Positions 37,004 to 45,593 are shown, counted from the stretch's first letter. The stretch is DNA of 64,000 bases from Pseudoflavonifractor capillosus (GCF_016899775.1 NZ_JACJJE010000003.1:54859-118858); one strand, 5' to 3'. The notes: a model not told the origin generated them from the sequence alone. Translations and numbers: made by a program.

Positions 37004-37169
37004 TTAGGCCCTGTTTGAAAATTGAAAACGTGCCCGGCGGCGAGGGATTTTTTCGCTAGGCAAGACAATTTGACGCAGCAATCCTTGTGGATTGCAAGGA
37101 AAATGAACGCAGCATAGCGGAAAAAGACCCGCCGTTTGGGCATATTGACATGTTTCAAACATGGCCTAA
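37004..37169. mobile_element. MITE-like element with 17-bp terminal inverted repeats
   Basis: The ends TTAGGCCCTGTTTGAAA (37004-37020) and its complement at 37153-37169 differ at one base. The terminal TA on each side would fit a TA target duplication. The 166 bp carry no credible gene; an 84-codon antisense frame runs through it without a ribosome binding site. The inside contains GTGCCCGGCGGCGAGGG and a CCGCCGTTTGGGCA stretch that can pair with it. Probably a non-autonomous, transposase-dependent repeat. Confidence 0.75.
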
Positions 37170-37217
37170 GCGGAAGCCAACGCCATCAAGCATGAAAAAA
37201 GGGAGGCATTTTATACC

Positions 37218-37922
37218 ATGGAAGTAAAGAAAAAGTATTTGAGCTTCTACTATGAAAGTCAGCCTGAAGTTGCAGACCCGGTTATTGATCCGAAAAAAAC
37301 GGCTCTGCTCTTGGTGGATCTGCAGAAGGAATTTGTGTCCAGAGAGATCGGTGACGCAAAAAAATTGAAGGACGCGGGTGATTGGGAACGATGGATCCCC
37401 TTTTATGACCGGGTGGAACAGGTGGTGGTTCCCAACAGCAAGAAGCTTCTTGATTTCTTTCGGGCTAACGGTCTCACAGTGACCTATGGAAGAATCGCCT
37501 GCTTGAGAGAAGATGGGGAGGACCGCTCCCCGGTCCAGAAGTCTGAGGGCTGGAACGGCATGCTTGTTTATGTAAACAGCGAAGGCGCCGAGATGGTTGA
37601 TGAACTCAAGCCCATGAAAAATGAGATCGTCGTCAATAAGACGACGGACAGCGTTACAACGGGGACGAACTATTTACAACTGCTGCAGTATATGGGGATA
37701 GAAACGGTTGTGGTCATCGGGCTTGTGACGGACCAGTGTGTGGCCAGCACGGTAAGAGGCCTGGCCGATGCTGGGTATAAGGTGATCTGTGTTGAGGACG
37801 CCTGTGCCGCTGGAAGCATGGAGCTGCATGATGCGGAACTGAAAATCATGAGCGTGATCTATTGTGATGTGTTGACCACAGATGAGACGATTCAGTTATT
37901 GAAAGACAGTATGGACAAATAA
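37218..37922 (+). CDS. Isochorismatase-family cysteine hydrolase
   Basis: This 234-residue cytoplasmic hydrolase has the family triad: Asp in ALLLVDLQKEF (about residue 36), Lys in VVNKTTDS (about 140) and the nucleophile Cys in VIGLVTDQCVAST (about 175). The fold covers amidohydrolases such as nicotinamidase, N-carbamoylsarcosine amidase, ureidoacrylate hydrolase and biuret hydrolase; I cannot choose between them. It is 15 bases upstream of an APC permease and surely cotranscribed, so it probably acts on the compound the permease imports. GC content is lower than in the flanking genes, suggesting acquisition. The start ATG has GGGAGG about 12 bases upstream. Confidence 0.9.
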   Translation: MEVKKKYLSFYYESQPEVADPVIDPKKTALLLVDLQKEFVSREIGDAKKLKDAGDWERWIPFYDRVEQVVVPNSKKLLDFFRANGLTVTYGRIACLREDGEDRSPVQKSEGWNGMLVYVNSEGAEMVDELKPMKNEIVVNKTTDSVTTGTNYLQLLQYMGIETVVVIGLVTDQCVASTVRGLADAGYKVICVEDACAAGSMELHDAELKIMSVIYCDVLTTDETIQLLKDSMDK

Positions 37923-37937
37923 GAGGAGGCGTTGAAA

Positions 37938-39305
37938 ATGAGTGGGCTGAGACAGGAGATACGGCTTCCCGGTATGATTGCCATGGCCGCTGGCGGCATG
38001 ATTGCCGCATGGCAGGTGGAAATTAAGTACTGGTTTGAGGTAGCCGGCGCAGGCGCTGCTTTTTCTCTGCTTTTCTGTGCGATTCTTGTGTTACCTCTCT
38101 GCTTCATCTATTCTGAAATGACGAGCATGATGCCCTATGCGGGGGGACAAAATATCTGGATCTCCAACGCCTTCGGATGGAATATCGGATTTGTCGCCTG
38201 CTGGCTGATCATGCTGCTGTACGTTATGGCGATGCCGACAGTGGCGTTTGGCATTTCATCGATGTTGGGATATATCTTCCCGATCACCAGCATGCAGACA
38301 AAAATTGTAGCCGCAATCATTCTGGTGCTGTGGTATTTCCTGACAAATTTTGAGCTAAAAATATTGACAAAGCTGCAGAACCTATTTTTTTGGAGCACAT
38401 TGGTAATTGCGGTAGCGGCAGATATTATTTTTATCTGCAGCGGACACTGGAGTTTTGACAACCTCGACTGGTTTCCCAACGGCATGAGCGGCTGTGCCGC
38501 GGCAGTGGGACTTCTGATCATGAAGTTTGTGGGATTCGATCTGATTCCGCAGTTGTCTGAAGAGGCAAACTTTCCGAAAAAAGATCTATGGAAAGCCTTC
38601 GTGCTCTCTCTGGCCTGCACGGTGCTGGTTTATGGCTTGGCGGTGGTGGCTGTAGGCGGAATCGTCTCCCTTGAATGGATCGCTGAGACAGATATTGTAG
38701 ATCCAAGAGTTGCAGATATTATTGGCCTGCACGGGTTGGGTTATGTGATTGTTATTATGGGGATTTTGACGTGTATTACGACCATCTCCTCTTTCTGGCT
38801 GAGTGCCTCCCGGATTCTGTACGGCGCGGCTAAACAGCACCAGATGACAGGACGTCTTGCGGTGCTGAATAAAAATGGACAGCCTAAGCTCGCGAATTTG
38901 ATCGTTGGCATCTTTGCCATGTATTTTACGATCTTTGCCCCGGAAGCGTGGGTCAATTATATGTATACCATCTACGGCCTGGCGGCCGGAGGCGTTTATC
39001 TGTTGGTAGCGCTTTCATTTTTAAAAATACGGAAAGAGCATCCGGAGTGGGAACGCCCTTACCGTGTGAGGGCAGGAACCCTGATGGGGGTGATTGCCAT
39101 TCTGTTCTGTGTTTGGGTTTTGTATACCAATGCGCTGGGTATGACTCCCGGAGCGTGGGTGGTATTTGTGGTGTACGCAGCGGTAGGAGTGCTCTTGTGG
39201 GCATTTGCAAAGAGCCAGCAAAAGAGACACCCCAAAGAGTGGGCTCCTGTTGTGATTAACCCGGATACGGTGAAGCGTGAAGAGGCAAGCAAGCTGGATT
39301 TGTAA
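37938..39305 (+). CDS. APC-superfamily amino acid/amine permease
   Basis: This 455-residue transporter has about 12 membrane helices. The N-terminal helix contains GMIAMAAGGMIAAW and helix 3 begins MPYAGGQNIWISNAFG, a common APC arrangement (usually PxxGGxYxW). ATG 37938 is chosen because GAGGAGG lies 8 bases before it; a TTG two codons upstream is unlikely. It is the second gene of a two-gene unit with the cysteine hydrolase and ends at a good terminator. The substrate is probably an amino acid, amine or amide-type compound cleaved by the hydrolase. Confidence 0.9.
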   Translation: MSGLRQEIRLPGMIAMAAGGMIAAWQVEIKYWFEVAGAGAAFSLLFCAILVLPLCFIYSEMTSMMPYAGGQNIWISNAFGWNIGFVACWLIMLLYVMAMPTVAFGISSMLGYIFPITSMQTKIVAAIILVLWYFLTNFELKILTKLQNLFFWSTLVIAVAADIIFICSGHWSFDNLDWFPNGMSGCAAAVGLLIMKFVGFDLIPQLSEEANFPKKDLWKAFVLSLACTVLVYGLAVVAVGGIVSLEWIAETDIVDPRVADIIGLHGLGYVIVIMGILTCITTISSFWLSASRILYGAAKQHQMTGRLAVLNKNGQPKLANLIVGIFAMYFTIFAPEAWVNYMYTIYGLAAGGVYLLVALSFLKIRKEHPEWERPYRVRAGTLMGVIAILFCVWVLYTNALGMTPGAWVVFVVYAAVGVLLWAFAKSQQKRHPKEWAPVVINPDTVKREEASKLDL

Positions 39306-39332
39306 GAATATAGCTGATCTATGTATAAACAG

Positions 39333-39369
39333 GCGCCGGATCGCATCAATGTGATCCGGCGCTTGTTTT
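39333..39369. terminator. Terminator between permease and MATE gene
   Basis: GCGCCGGATC (39333-39342) pairs perfectly with GATCCGGCGC (39353-39362), then TTGTTTTC. It serves the permease and may act on the convergent MATE transcript. Confidence 0.85.
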
Positions 39370-39401
39370 CATAAAAAGCGGTTGTATTTCACGCAATCAG
39401 C

Positions 39402-40733
39402 CTATGAATGCGGAAGCGTCCTCCGATACACCCAAAACGCCGCCCCGGCGGTAATGACCTCGGTGATCCAGAAGGCGTGCCATACCCCGTTTGGTCCCAT
39501 CGCCCGGCACAGGAGGAAGGCGGCGGGTAGGATGACCACCGCGTACCGGCACAGGGAGATGACCAGGGACTGACTTCCCCTGCCCAGTCCCTCCAGGGCT
39601 CCGGAGGAGGTGACGGACACGGCGGAGATGAGAAAGCCCCCGCAGATGATCCGCAGGGCGGCGCCGCCGGCCTGAACGGTGGCGGACTGGTCGGTGAACA
39701 GGGACATGAGGGGCTCCGCCCACAGCAGGCACACCGCCGTGCCGAGGGCCATGATGATCCCGCTGGCGCACAGGGTGGCGTTGTACAGCTGCCGGACCCG
39801 ACCGTGCTCCCCCGCCCCGTAGTTGTAGCCGATGAGCGGGCGCAGCCCCTGGACGACGCCGCTGGCCGGGAGGTAGAGGAAGGTCTGAAGCTTGTAATAG
39901 ATGCCCAAAATGGTTACATAGCTCTGGGAGTAGACCGAGAGCAGACCGTTGAGCACCGAGATCAGCAGAGAGGGGAGGGCCAGATTCAAAATGGCGGGCA
40001 CCCCCACCGCGTAGAGTTTTCGAATCAGCGGTCCGTCCGGCTTCAGACAGCTCCGGCGCAGGCGCACCGGAATGGGAAAGAGCCGGTAGGCGGCCAGATA
40101 GACTGCCAGGGTGAGCACCTGGCCGATGCCGGTGGCCAGTGCGGCCCCCGAGATGCCCAGTTCCGGGAAGGGGCCGGGGCCGAAGATGAGCAGGGGGTCC
40201 AGGATGATGTTGGCGATGCATCCGGCCAGAAGGGCGGCCATGGTGATTTTCATACGGCCCACCGCCTGGAAGAGTTTCTCAAACGAGAGCCCCAGCATGA
40301 TGATCACCGAGAAAGAGAAGGCGATGCCGGAGTATTGAAGACCCATCTGGATGACTGCCGGGTCAGAGGTGAACCGGGCCAGAAAGGAGGGCATAATAGC
40401 GATGCAGGCCGCGGTGAGGATCAGCCCGTGAAGGGCGGACAGCGCAATTCCCTGGGCGGCCGCGGCGTCCGCCCGGCGGCGGTCTCCGGCCCCCAGTCCG
40501 ATGGCGATGACCGCGTTGATGCCCACGCCGAAGCCGATGGCCACGGCATTGATGAAGTTTTGAACCGGGTACACCAGAGAGAGGGCAGTCATGGCCTCCT
40601 CGCTGATTTTGGCTACAAAGAAGCTGTCCACGATGTTATACAGGGAGTTGACCAGCATGGACAGCACCATGGGCAGGGCCATAGAGGCCAGGAGGGGGAG
40701 GATGGGCCGCTCCTTCATAAATGTCTCGCTCAT
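39402..40733 (-). CDS. MATE-family multidrug exporter
   Basis: This 443-residue efflux protein has 12 predicted helices in two similar halves. The first opens MALPMVLSMLVNSLYNIVDSFFVA, and FQAVGRMKITMAALLAGCIANIILDPLLIF is also typical of the family. It probably exports drugs or cationic metabolites by Na+ or H+ antiport. The start is ATG 40733 with GGAG 8 bases upstream; the longer frame to 40859 crosses the leader hairpin and is not credible. It has a strong promoter and a terminator hairpin inside its leader, pointing to attenuation control. Confidence 0.92.
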   Translation of the reverse strand: MSETFMKERPILPLLASMALPMVLSMLVNSLYNIVDSFFVAKISEEAMTALSLVYPVQNFINAVAIGFGVGINAVIAIGLGAGDRRRADAAAAQGIALSALHGLILTAACIAIMPSFLARFTSDPAVIQMGLQYSGIAFSFSVIIMLGLSFEKLFQAVGRMKITMAALLAGCIANIILDPLLIFGPGPFPELGISGAALATGIGQVLTLAVYLAAYRLFPIPVRLRRSCLKPDGPLIRKLYAVGVPAILNLALPSLLISVLNGLLSVYSQSYVTILGIYYKLQTFLYLPASGVVQGLRPLIGYNYGAGEHGRVRQLYNATLCASGIIMALGTAVCLLWAEPLMSLFTDQSATVQAGGAALRIICGGFLISAVSVTSSGALEGLGRGSQSLVISLCRYAVVILPAAFLLCRAMGPNGVWHAFWITEVITAGAAFWVYRRTLPHS

Positions 40734-40770
40734 TGCAGTTCTCCGTTCCGTGCAGAGGGGTTCCAGCCGC

Positions 40771-40809
40771 AAAAAAGCCGCACAGCTGTCCAATGGGACC
40801 GCTGTGCGG
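40771..40809 (-). promoter_or_regulatory. Intrinsic terminator inside the MATE leader (attenuator)
   Basis: On the minus strand CCGCACAGC and GCTGTGCGG form a 9-bp stem (40801-40809 with 40778-40786) followed by a run of six T (40771-40776). It lies between the promoter (40877-40906) and the start codon at 40733, so it must be bypassed for expression. No known riboswitch class was recognised. Confidence 0.75.
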
Positions 40810-40876
40810 CGAAAAAGAGCAGGGGGCAGGGATGCCGAAACTGCTGGAAAAATCCACACAAAGTTTTTATAGCGGC

Positions 40877-40906
40877 ATCATAGCACAGGTGAAATCCCCG
40901 TGTCAA
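40877..40906 (-). promoter_or_regulatory. MATE gene promoter
   Basis: Minus-strand TTGACA (40901-40906), an 18-base spacer, TATGAT (40877-40882). The transcript would start near 40870 and have a leader of about 135 bases. Confidence 0.85.
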
Positions 40907-40969
40907 GGGGCGAAAACTGCCTCCATCCCGGGGCGGACATAAATTTCAGAAAGAAAAAGGAAATTTCTC

Positions 40970-40998
40970 TTGCTTTTTGCGTCGGGTTGTGCTATGAT
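40970..40998 (+). promoter_or_regulatory. rpmE promoter
   Basis: TTGCTT (40970-40975), 17 bases, TATGAT (40993-40998), about 50 bases before the L31 start codon. Confidence 0.75.
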
Positions 40999-41048
40999 GC
41001 TAGATGCGTTTACAGACGATCCTCCATGGAGAAAGAGGTGAAGATACA

Positions 41049-41255
41049 ATGAAGGCAGGAATTCATCCCGATTATCAGCAGACCACCATCCGGTGCGCCT
41101 GCGGCAACGTGATTGAGACTGGTTCTACCAAGAAGGACATCCGCGTGGAGGTGTGCTCCAAGTGCCACCCCTTCTACACCGGTAAGCAGAAGATGGTGGA
41201 TACCGGCGGACGTGTCAGCCGCTTCAATAAGAAGTTCGGTCTGGACAAGAAGTAA
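41049..41255 (+). CDS. rpmE: 50S ribosomal protein L31, zinc-binding form
   Basis: This 68-residue ribosomal protein has the zinc-ligand cysteines in IRCACGN and [15 protein letters not shown], the C+ form. The start at 41049 ([11 protein letters not shown]) is the conserved N-terminus; an upstream frame from 41004 is not used. AGAGGTGA provides the ribosome binding site. The gene has its own promoter and terminator. A Zn-dependent L31 in the same window as zinc-type GTPases is compatible with zinc-sparing regulation, but no L31 paralogue is present here. Confidence 0.98.
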   Translation: MKAGIHPDYQQTTIRCACGNVIETGSTKKDIRVEVCSKCHPFYTGKQKMVDTGGRVSRFNKKFGLDKK

Positions 41256-41266
41256 GATCGCACCAG

Positions 41267-41300
41267 AAAAAGCCGTACCGAGGTCTCGGTGCGGCTTTTT
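41267..41300 (+). terminator. rpmE terminator
   Basis: AAAAAGCCG (41267-41275) and CGGCTTTTT (41292-41300) with an inner ACCGAGGTCTCGGT hairpin. Confidence 0.88.
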
Positions 41301-41444
41301 GTCTTGTTGGGCCCAATGGGGGTCCAACGGCGGCCTCCCGCATATAATAGTGTCTGATGAATAAACCGCAGAGCGGCTTATTCCCGCGGAACAGCCGCGC
41401 AATTCTTCTTGAAATTGTGAATAGTTGAACAGGAGGTATCTGTC

Positions 41445-41945
41445 ATGCTCAAGCCCATCGATCCCAAGACCATTGATCAGAACGTGTTTTCCCTCATCGG
41501 GGAGAAGTGGATGCTCATTACCGCCGGCACGGTGGAGCGGTGCAACACCATGACCGCCTCCTGGGGCGGCCTGGGGGTGATCTGGGGGGCTCCGGCGGCC
41601 ACCTGCTACATCCGTCCCCAGCGGTACACCAAGGAATTTGTGGACCGGGAGGAGTATTTTACCCTGGCCTTCTTCGGGGAGGAGTACCGGGACGCCCTCG
41701 CCCTGTGCGGCAGCAAGAGCGGCCGGGAGGTGGACAAGGTGAAGGAGTGCGGCTTCACGGTGAAGACGGCCCGGTGCGGCGCCCCCTACTTTGAGGAGGC
41801 GGAGCTGGTGCTGGTGTGCCGCAAGCGCTTTGTCCAGCCCATGGACCCCGCCCGGCTCCCGGAGGATGTGAAGGAGCGCTGGTATCCCCAGAAGGACTAC
41901 CACACCTTATATATTGGGGAGATTGTGGAGGCCTATCAGAAGTAA
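41445..41945 (+). CDS. Flavin reductase-like FMN-binding protein
   Basis: This 166-residue protein has the split-barrel flavin reductase layout: MLITAGTVERCNTMTASWGGLGVIWGAP near residues 23-50 and IRPQRYTKEFVDREEYFTLAFF near 56-77. Members of this clade bind FMN and reduce flavins or metal/electrophile substrates with NAD(P)H; the specific role is unknown. An AGGAGG ribosome binding site stands 8 bases before ATG 41445. It runs ahead of the M24 peptidase gene with 80 bases between them, which contain a GC-rich hairpin (GGCGCGC...). Confidence 0.9.
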   Translation: MLKPIDPKTIDQNVFSLIGEKWMLITAGTVERCNTMTASWGGLGVIWGAPAATCYIRPQRYTKEFVDREEYFTLAFFGEEYRDALALCGSKSGREVDKVKECGFTVKTARCGAPYFEEAELVLVCRKRFVQPMDPARLPEDVKERWYPQKDYHTLYIGEIVEAYQK

Positions 41946-42026
41946 GAGCAACGTGCGGATGCACAGCGCGCCGCCCCGGCGGACGGCGCGCCTGCGCACT
42001 GCGCAGGGAGAAAGGAGCGAGACGCC

Positions 42027-43097
42027 ATGAACCATCTCAGCCAGATTGCGGACAAGCTGTCTCAGTACGATCTGGACGCCATGCTGATCGTCAGCGAGCC
42101 CGGTGAGCGATACGCCGTGGGCTTCCAGGGGGAGGGCTATGTCCTGGTGACCCAGAAGGGGAGCCAGTATTCCACCGACGGGCGGTACATTGAGGCGGCC
42201 CAAAAGCAGGTAACCGGGGCGGAGGTGGTCCTCACCTCCCGGGAGCGGAGCCACCTGGCGCTGGCCAGGGATTTCCTAGCGGCCCGCGGCCTGAAGCGGG
42301 TGGGCTTTGAGGGCGCCGCTGTCAGCGTGGCCCAGCACCGGCGCTGGCAGGAGAGCTTCCCCAAGGGGTGCGAACTGATTCCAGCCCAGGAGCTGCTGGA
42401 CGGCCTGCGGGCCTCCAAAGATGAGGAGGAGATCGCCGCCATGCTCCAGGCCCAGAAGATCACCGACGCGGCCTTTGGGGAGATTTTAAACTATATCCGC
42501 CCCGGCATGACGGAGCAGAAGGTGGCCGCCCGGCTGGTGTACGAGCTGCTGCGCCGGGGAGCCCGGAAGGTGTCCTTCGACCCCATCGTGGCCGCCGGGG
42601 CCAACGGCTCCATGCCCCACGCGGTGCCGGGGGAGACGGTGATCCAGAAAGGGATGTTCGTCACCATGGACTTCGGGTGTGTGTATGACGGCTACTGCTC
42701 CGACATGACCCGCACGGTGGCGGTGGGGCAGCCCACCCAGGAGATGGAGCGGGTCTATGAGACGGTGCTGGCGGCCCAGAAGGCGGGGATTGCCGCTGCC
42801 CGGGCGGGGATGCCGGGCCGGGAGCTGGACGCCGCCGCCCGGAAGGTGATTGAGGAGGCGGGCTACGGGGACTATTTCACCCACAGCTTCGGCCACTCCC
42901 TGGGGCTGGAGATCCACGAGTCCCCCAACGCCTCCCCCAGCGAGACCAGGCCGCTCCCCGCGGGGACGGTGATCTCCGCCGAGCCGGGGATTTACCTGCC
43001 CGGCCGCTTCGGCGTGCGCATCGAGGACGTGCTGGTGCTGGAGGAGGGCGGCTGCCGGGACATCGCCCAGTCCCCCAAAAATCTCATCGTGCTTTGA
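42027..43097 (+). CDS. M24-family Xaa-Pro aminopeptidase
   Basis: This 356-residue metallopeptidase removes N-terminal residues preceding proline. The N-terminal creatinase-like domain spans about 1-125. The catalytic pita-bread domain has the ligands Asp in MDFGCVYDGYCSDMTRTV (two aspartates, about 212 and 223), His in HSFGHSLGLEIHE (about 292), Glu in SAEPGIYLPG (about 318) and Glu in RIEDVLV (about 332). All five ligands are present. It is just upstream of efp, a conserved pairing in Bacillota. Start ATG 42027 has AAAGGAG ahead of it. Confidence 0.95.
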   Translation: MNHLSQIADKLSQYDLDAMLIVSEPGERYAVGFQGEGYVLVTQKGSQYSTDGRYIEAAQKQVTGAEVVLTSRERSHLALARDFLAARGLKRVGFEGAAVSVAQHRRWQESFPKGCELIPAQELLDGLRASKDEEEIAAMLQAQKITDAAFGEILNYIRPGMTEQKVAARLVYELLRRGARKVSFDPIVAAGANGSMPHAVPGETVIQKGMFVTMDFGCVYDGYCSDMTRTVAVGQPTQEMERVYETVLAAQKAGIAAARAGMPGRELDAAARKVIEEAGYGDYFTHSFGHSLGLEIHESPNASPSETRPLPAGTVISAEPGIYLPGRFGVRIEDVLVLEEGGCRDIAQSPKNLIVL

Positions 43098-43123
43098 TTT
43101 TCCGCATATTTTCCCAAACCCCC

Positions 43124-43152
43124 TTGTCAAACAGGGGAAAAAAGGGTAAAAT
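43124..43152 (+). promoter_or_regulatory. efp promoter
   Basis: TTGTCA (43124-43129), 17 bases, TAAAAT (43147-43152), ending 37 bases before the efp start. Confidence 0.65.
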
Positions 43153-43189
43153 GAATTAGTTCATTAAAACACAATGGAGGATGATTCCT

Positions 43190-43759
43190 ATGGCAATGAT
43201 TTCCGCCAGTGATTTCCGCAACGGCGTGACCTTCGAGATGGACGGCAAGGTCATGCAGGTCGTCGAGTTCCAGCACGTGAAGCCCGGCAAGGGCGCCGCC
43301 TTTGTCCGCACCAAGATGAAGGACATCATCAATGGCGGCGTGACCGAGACCTCCTTCAACCCCACCGCCAAGTTTGAGCAGGCCTATGTGGAGCGTAAGG
43401 ACATGGAGTACAGCTACAACGACGGCGATCTGTACTACTTCATGGACATGGAGACCTACGACATGATCCCCATCAGCAAGGACATGCTGGGCGACGCCTT
43501 CCGCTTTGTGAAGGAGAACATGACCTGCAAGGTCATGTCCTACAAGGGCAGCGTCTTCGGCGTGGAGCCCCCCAACTTCGTGGAGCTGGAGGTCACCGAG
43601 ACCGATCCCGGCTTCAAGGGCGACACCGCCACCAACGTGACCAAGCCCGCCACCCTGGAGACCGGTGCCGAGATCAAGGTGCCCCTGTTCATCAACCCCG
43701 GCGACAAGATCAAGATCGACACCCGCAGTGGTGAGTATCTGGAGCGCTGCAAGAACTGA
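43190..43759 (+). CDS. efp: Translation elongation factor P
   Basis: This 189-residue factor rescues ribosomes stalled at polyproline. Its KOW-like domain I carries the modification-loop lysine in KPGKGAAF (Lys34 counting from ATG 43190); two OB domains follow, ending [18 protein letters not shown] 43190 is preferred over 43181 because GGAGG is 9 bases before it. The modifying enzyme is not in this window. The gene follows the Xaa-Pro peptidase and precedes the zinc-ribbon protein gene. Confidence 0.98.
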   Translation: MAMISASDFRNGVTFEMDGKVMQVVEFQHVKPGKGAAFVRTKMKDIINGGVTETSFNPTAKFEQAYVERKDMEYSYNDGDLYYFMDMETYDMIPISKDMLGDAFRFVKENMTCKVMSYKGSVFGVEPPNFVELEVTETDPGFKGDTATNVTKPATLETGAEIKVPLFINPGDKIKIDTRSGEYLERCKN

Positions 43760-43818
43760 TTGAGTATCACAGGGAGTTTACCCGTCCATGAGGCTTCGCC
43801 TCAGAAAGGAGCGTAACC

Positions 43819-44214
43819 ATGACCATTTCTGAAAAAGTTGCATACCTGAAGGGACTGGCCGAGGGCCTGAACCTGGATGTGGAGAAGTCCAAGGAGGGCA
43901 AGCTCATCTCCGTGATGATCGGCATCCTGGAGGAGGTCGGGCTGTCTATCGAGGACCTAGAGGAGAACGCCCTGGCCCTGGGCGAGGAGATCGACGTGCT
44001 CTCCGACGACCTGGCCGATGTGGAGTCCGTGGTCTTTGACGAGGATGAGGACGACGAGGACTACTTCGAGGTGGAGTGCCCCAACTGTGAGGAGCCCATC
44101 ATCATCGACGACGAGGCCCTGGCAGCCGGTGAGGTCCAGTGCCCCAACTGCGAGACCCGCTTTGCCCTGGACCTGTCTGATGACGGGGACGAGGAGGAGA
44201 CGGACGAGGACTGA
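43819..44214 (+). CDS. CD1247-type acidic zinc-ribbon protein
   Basis: This 131-residue protein has a helical N-terminal domain (about 1-60; EKVAYLKGLAEGLNLDVEKS) resembling the family annotated from C. difficile CD1247, and a zinc ribbon ECPNCEEPI...VQCPNCETRF at about 85-117. The tail is extremely acidic (DDGDEEETDED). It sits after efp as in other Clostridia, so it may have a translation- or transcription-related role; nothing firmer is known. AAAGGAG precedes the ATG. Confidence 0.85.
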   Translation: MTISEKVAYLKGLAEGLNLDVEKSKEGKLISVMIGILEEVGLSIEDLEENALALGEEIDVLSDDLADVESVVFDEDEDDEDYFEVECPNCEEPIIIDDEALAAGEVQCPNCETRFALDLSDDGDEEETDED

Positions 44215-44240
44215 CCGTTTCCACCGGAAGCAATGAAATT

Positions 44241-44276
44241 AGCCCGGCACAGCAATTCTGCTGTGCCGGGCTTTTT
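44241..44276. terminator. Terminator after the zinc-ribbon gene
   Basis: A 14-bp stem (AGCCCGGCACAGCA and complement) with TTTTT on the plus strand. It also separates the convergent DUF4317 gene. Confidence 0.9.
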
Positions 44277-44316
44277 GCATGCCGGCTTCCGGCGGGGCGG
44301 GGAGCTTCGGTTTCCG

Positions 44317-45459
44317 TCATGCTCCGGCGGGCTCTGCGTTGGCGGACGACAGGGAGAAGCCGTTGATCTCCACCCCCGCGTCGGCGGGGACCAGCAGGTA
44401 TTTGCGCCCGTCGATCTCCCGCAGCTCCACCAGATAGCTGCGCTCCGGGTCCACGGTGACGGCGGCGGCCTCCGTCTTGAACTCAAAGCGGCGGGGGTCG
44501 ATGAGGTTGGCGGGGTTCAGCACGCCCTCCCCCAGCAGCTCCCGGCACTCTTCCTGAAAGGCGGCGATGGGCTCCTCGCCCACCCCGCAGTCCCGGAGGA
44601 TGGCGGCCACGTCCTGGGCGGTGACCTCCAGGGGCTCCGGGTCCTTGGACTCCTTGTGCCGGGCCATCCGGTCCAGCAGCTGTTCGTGGATGGCCTGGAC
44701 CACCTCCACCGTGCAGGCGTCCCCCAGCCCCTCCCGCAGGGCGGACTGGAAGGCCTCCTTCTGTTCGGCGGCGGACATGGGGGGCTCGGTATGGAAGACG
44801 GCGTCGATGAACTCCTGGTGAATCTGGTCCGCCTTTTTGGAGTAGAACAGAGCGTTGTACAGGTTGGCGGCCCGGCCGTCAAAGGCGGGGAACAGGAAGC
44901 CCAGCTCCGGCGGGGCCACCACCTGGCCGGCCCGACTGTGGAACTCGTTCTCCCCGGGGAAGTAGCCCAGCTCCACCTTGCTGTCCTTCACCGGACAGAC
45001 GCAGCAGACCAGATAGGAGAACACCGCGTCCGAGTCCTCCTGGAGCCGGTCGTCCTTCCCCCGGCGGGGCACGTCGTAGGCGTCGTGGGCCAGGAGGATC
45101 AGATAGTTCCCGTCCAGCTCCAGGGCGTCGATAATTTTGTGGTAGAAGGTCTCCCGGGCCTGGGCGTCCTTCAGCTGGGAGTCCCGCAGGGCGGAGAGGA
45201 GCTTGTGCTCCTGGCTGTCCGCCACCTGCTGGGTGGAAAAGACGATGTCGATGAGCTGCTTGCCCAGGGTGCCGGACAGGGCCTTCTTCAAAAATCCTAA
45301 GTACTGGGCGGACTCCTCCTCGGGCATGCGGCCCATGGATTCGTCCAGGTAGGAGACGATCTCCTGATTGCCGTTGACAAAGCAGCCGTAGATGCGGTGG
45401 ATGGCGCTCTTGTCCGGGCGGAAGCGGCGCTTCAGCTCGCTCAATTCTTTTTGATTCAT
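44317..45459 (-). CDS. DUF4317 family protein
   Basis: This 380-residue cytoplasmic protein starts MNQKELSELKRRFRPDKSAI and contains IYGCFVNGNQEIVSYLDES and ETFYHKIIDALELDGNYLILLAHDAYDVP, matching DUF4317, a family common in Clostridia with no assigned function. No catalytic pattern or membrane segment is evident; the C-terminal 130 residues are a separate mixed domain. It is monocistronic with a sigma-70 type promoter at 45531-45559. Confidence 0.88.
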   Translation of the reverse strand: MNQKELSELKRRFRPDKSAIHRIYGCFVNGNQEIVSYLDESMGRMPEEESAQYLGFLKKALSGTLGKQLIDIVFSTQQVADSQEHKLLSALRDSQLKDAQARETFYHKIIDALELDGNYLILLAHDAYDVPRRGKDDRLQEDSDAVFSYLVCCVCPVKDSKVELGYFPGENEFHSRAGQVVAPPELGFLFPAFDGRAANLYNALFYSKKADQIHQEFIDAVFHTEPPMSAAEQKEAFQSALREGLGDACTVEVVQAIHEQLLDRMARHKESKDPEPLEVTAQDVAAILRDCGVGEEPIAAFQEECRELLGEGVLNPANLIDPRRFEFKTEAAAVTVDPERSYLVELREIDGRKYLLVPADAGVEINGFSLSSANAEPAGA

Positions 45460-45530
45460 TCCAGGTCCTCCTTCGTAGGGTCACAGGGATTCTCCAGGCG
45501 GCAGACATGCCGTATGGAAACACGCGTTCT

Positions 45531-45559
45531 ATTTTAGCGGATTTTTGGGGAAAAAGCAA
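45531..45559 (-). promoter_or_regulatory. DUF4317 gene promoter
   Basis: Minus-strand TTGCTT (45554-45559), 17 bases, TAAAAT (45531-45536), about 70 bases before the start codon. Confidence 0.65.
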
Positions 45560-45593
45560 TCGAGAATGGTACGTCGGCGAAACATCCCAAATG

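Larger units (their letters stand above)
36318..37217. other. 900-base AT-richer intergenic region
   Basis: No convincing gene is present. From left to right it holds a strong terminator (36426-36459), a hairpin AAAGTTCA/TGAACTTT near 36579-36604, a promoter (36630-36658) followed at once by two hairpins with T runs, an unstructured stretch, and a MITE-like element (37004-37169). It then reaches the ribosome binding site of the cysteine hydrolase gene. Composition differs from the flanking core. Confidence 0.6.

Noticed and set aside
36904..37158. An 84-codon minus-strand frame across the MITE-like element
   Set aside because: No ribosome binding site, and it depends on the repeat's own inverted structure; better read as part of the mobile repeat.
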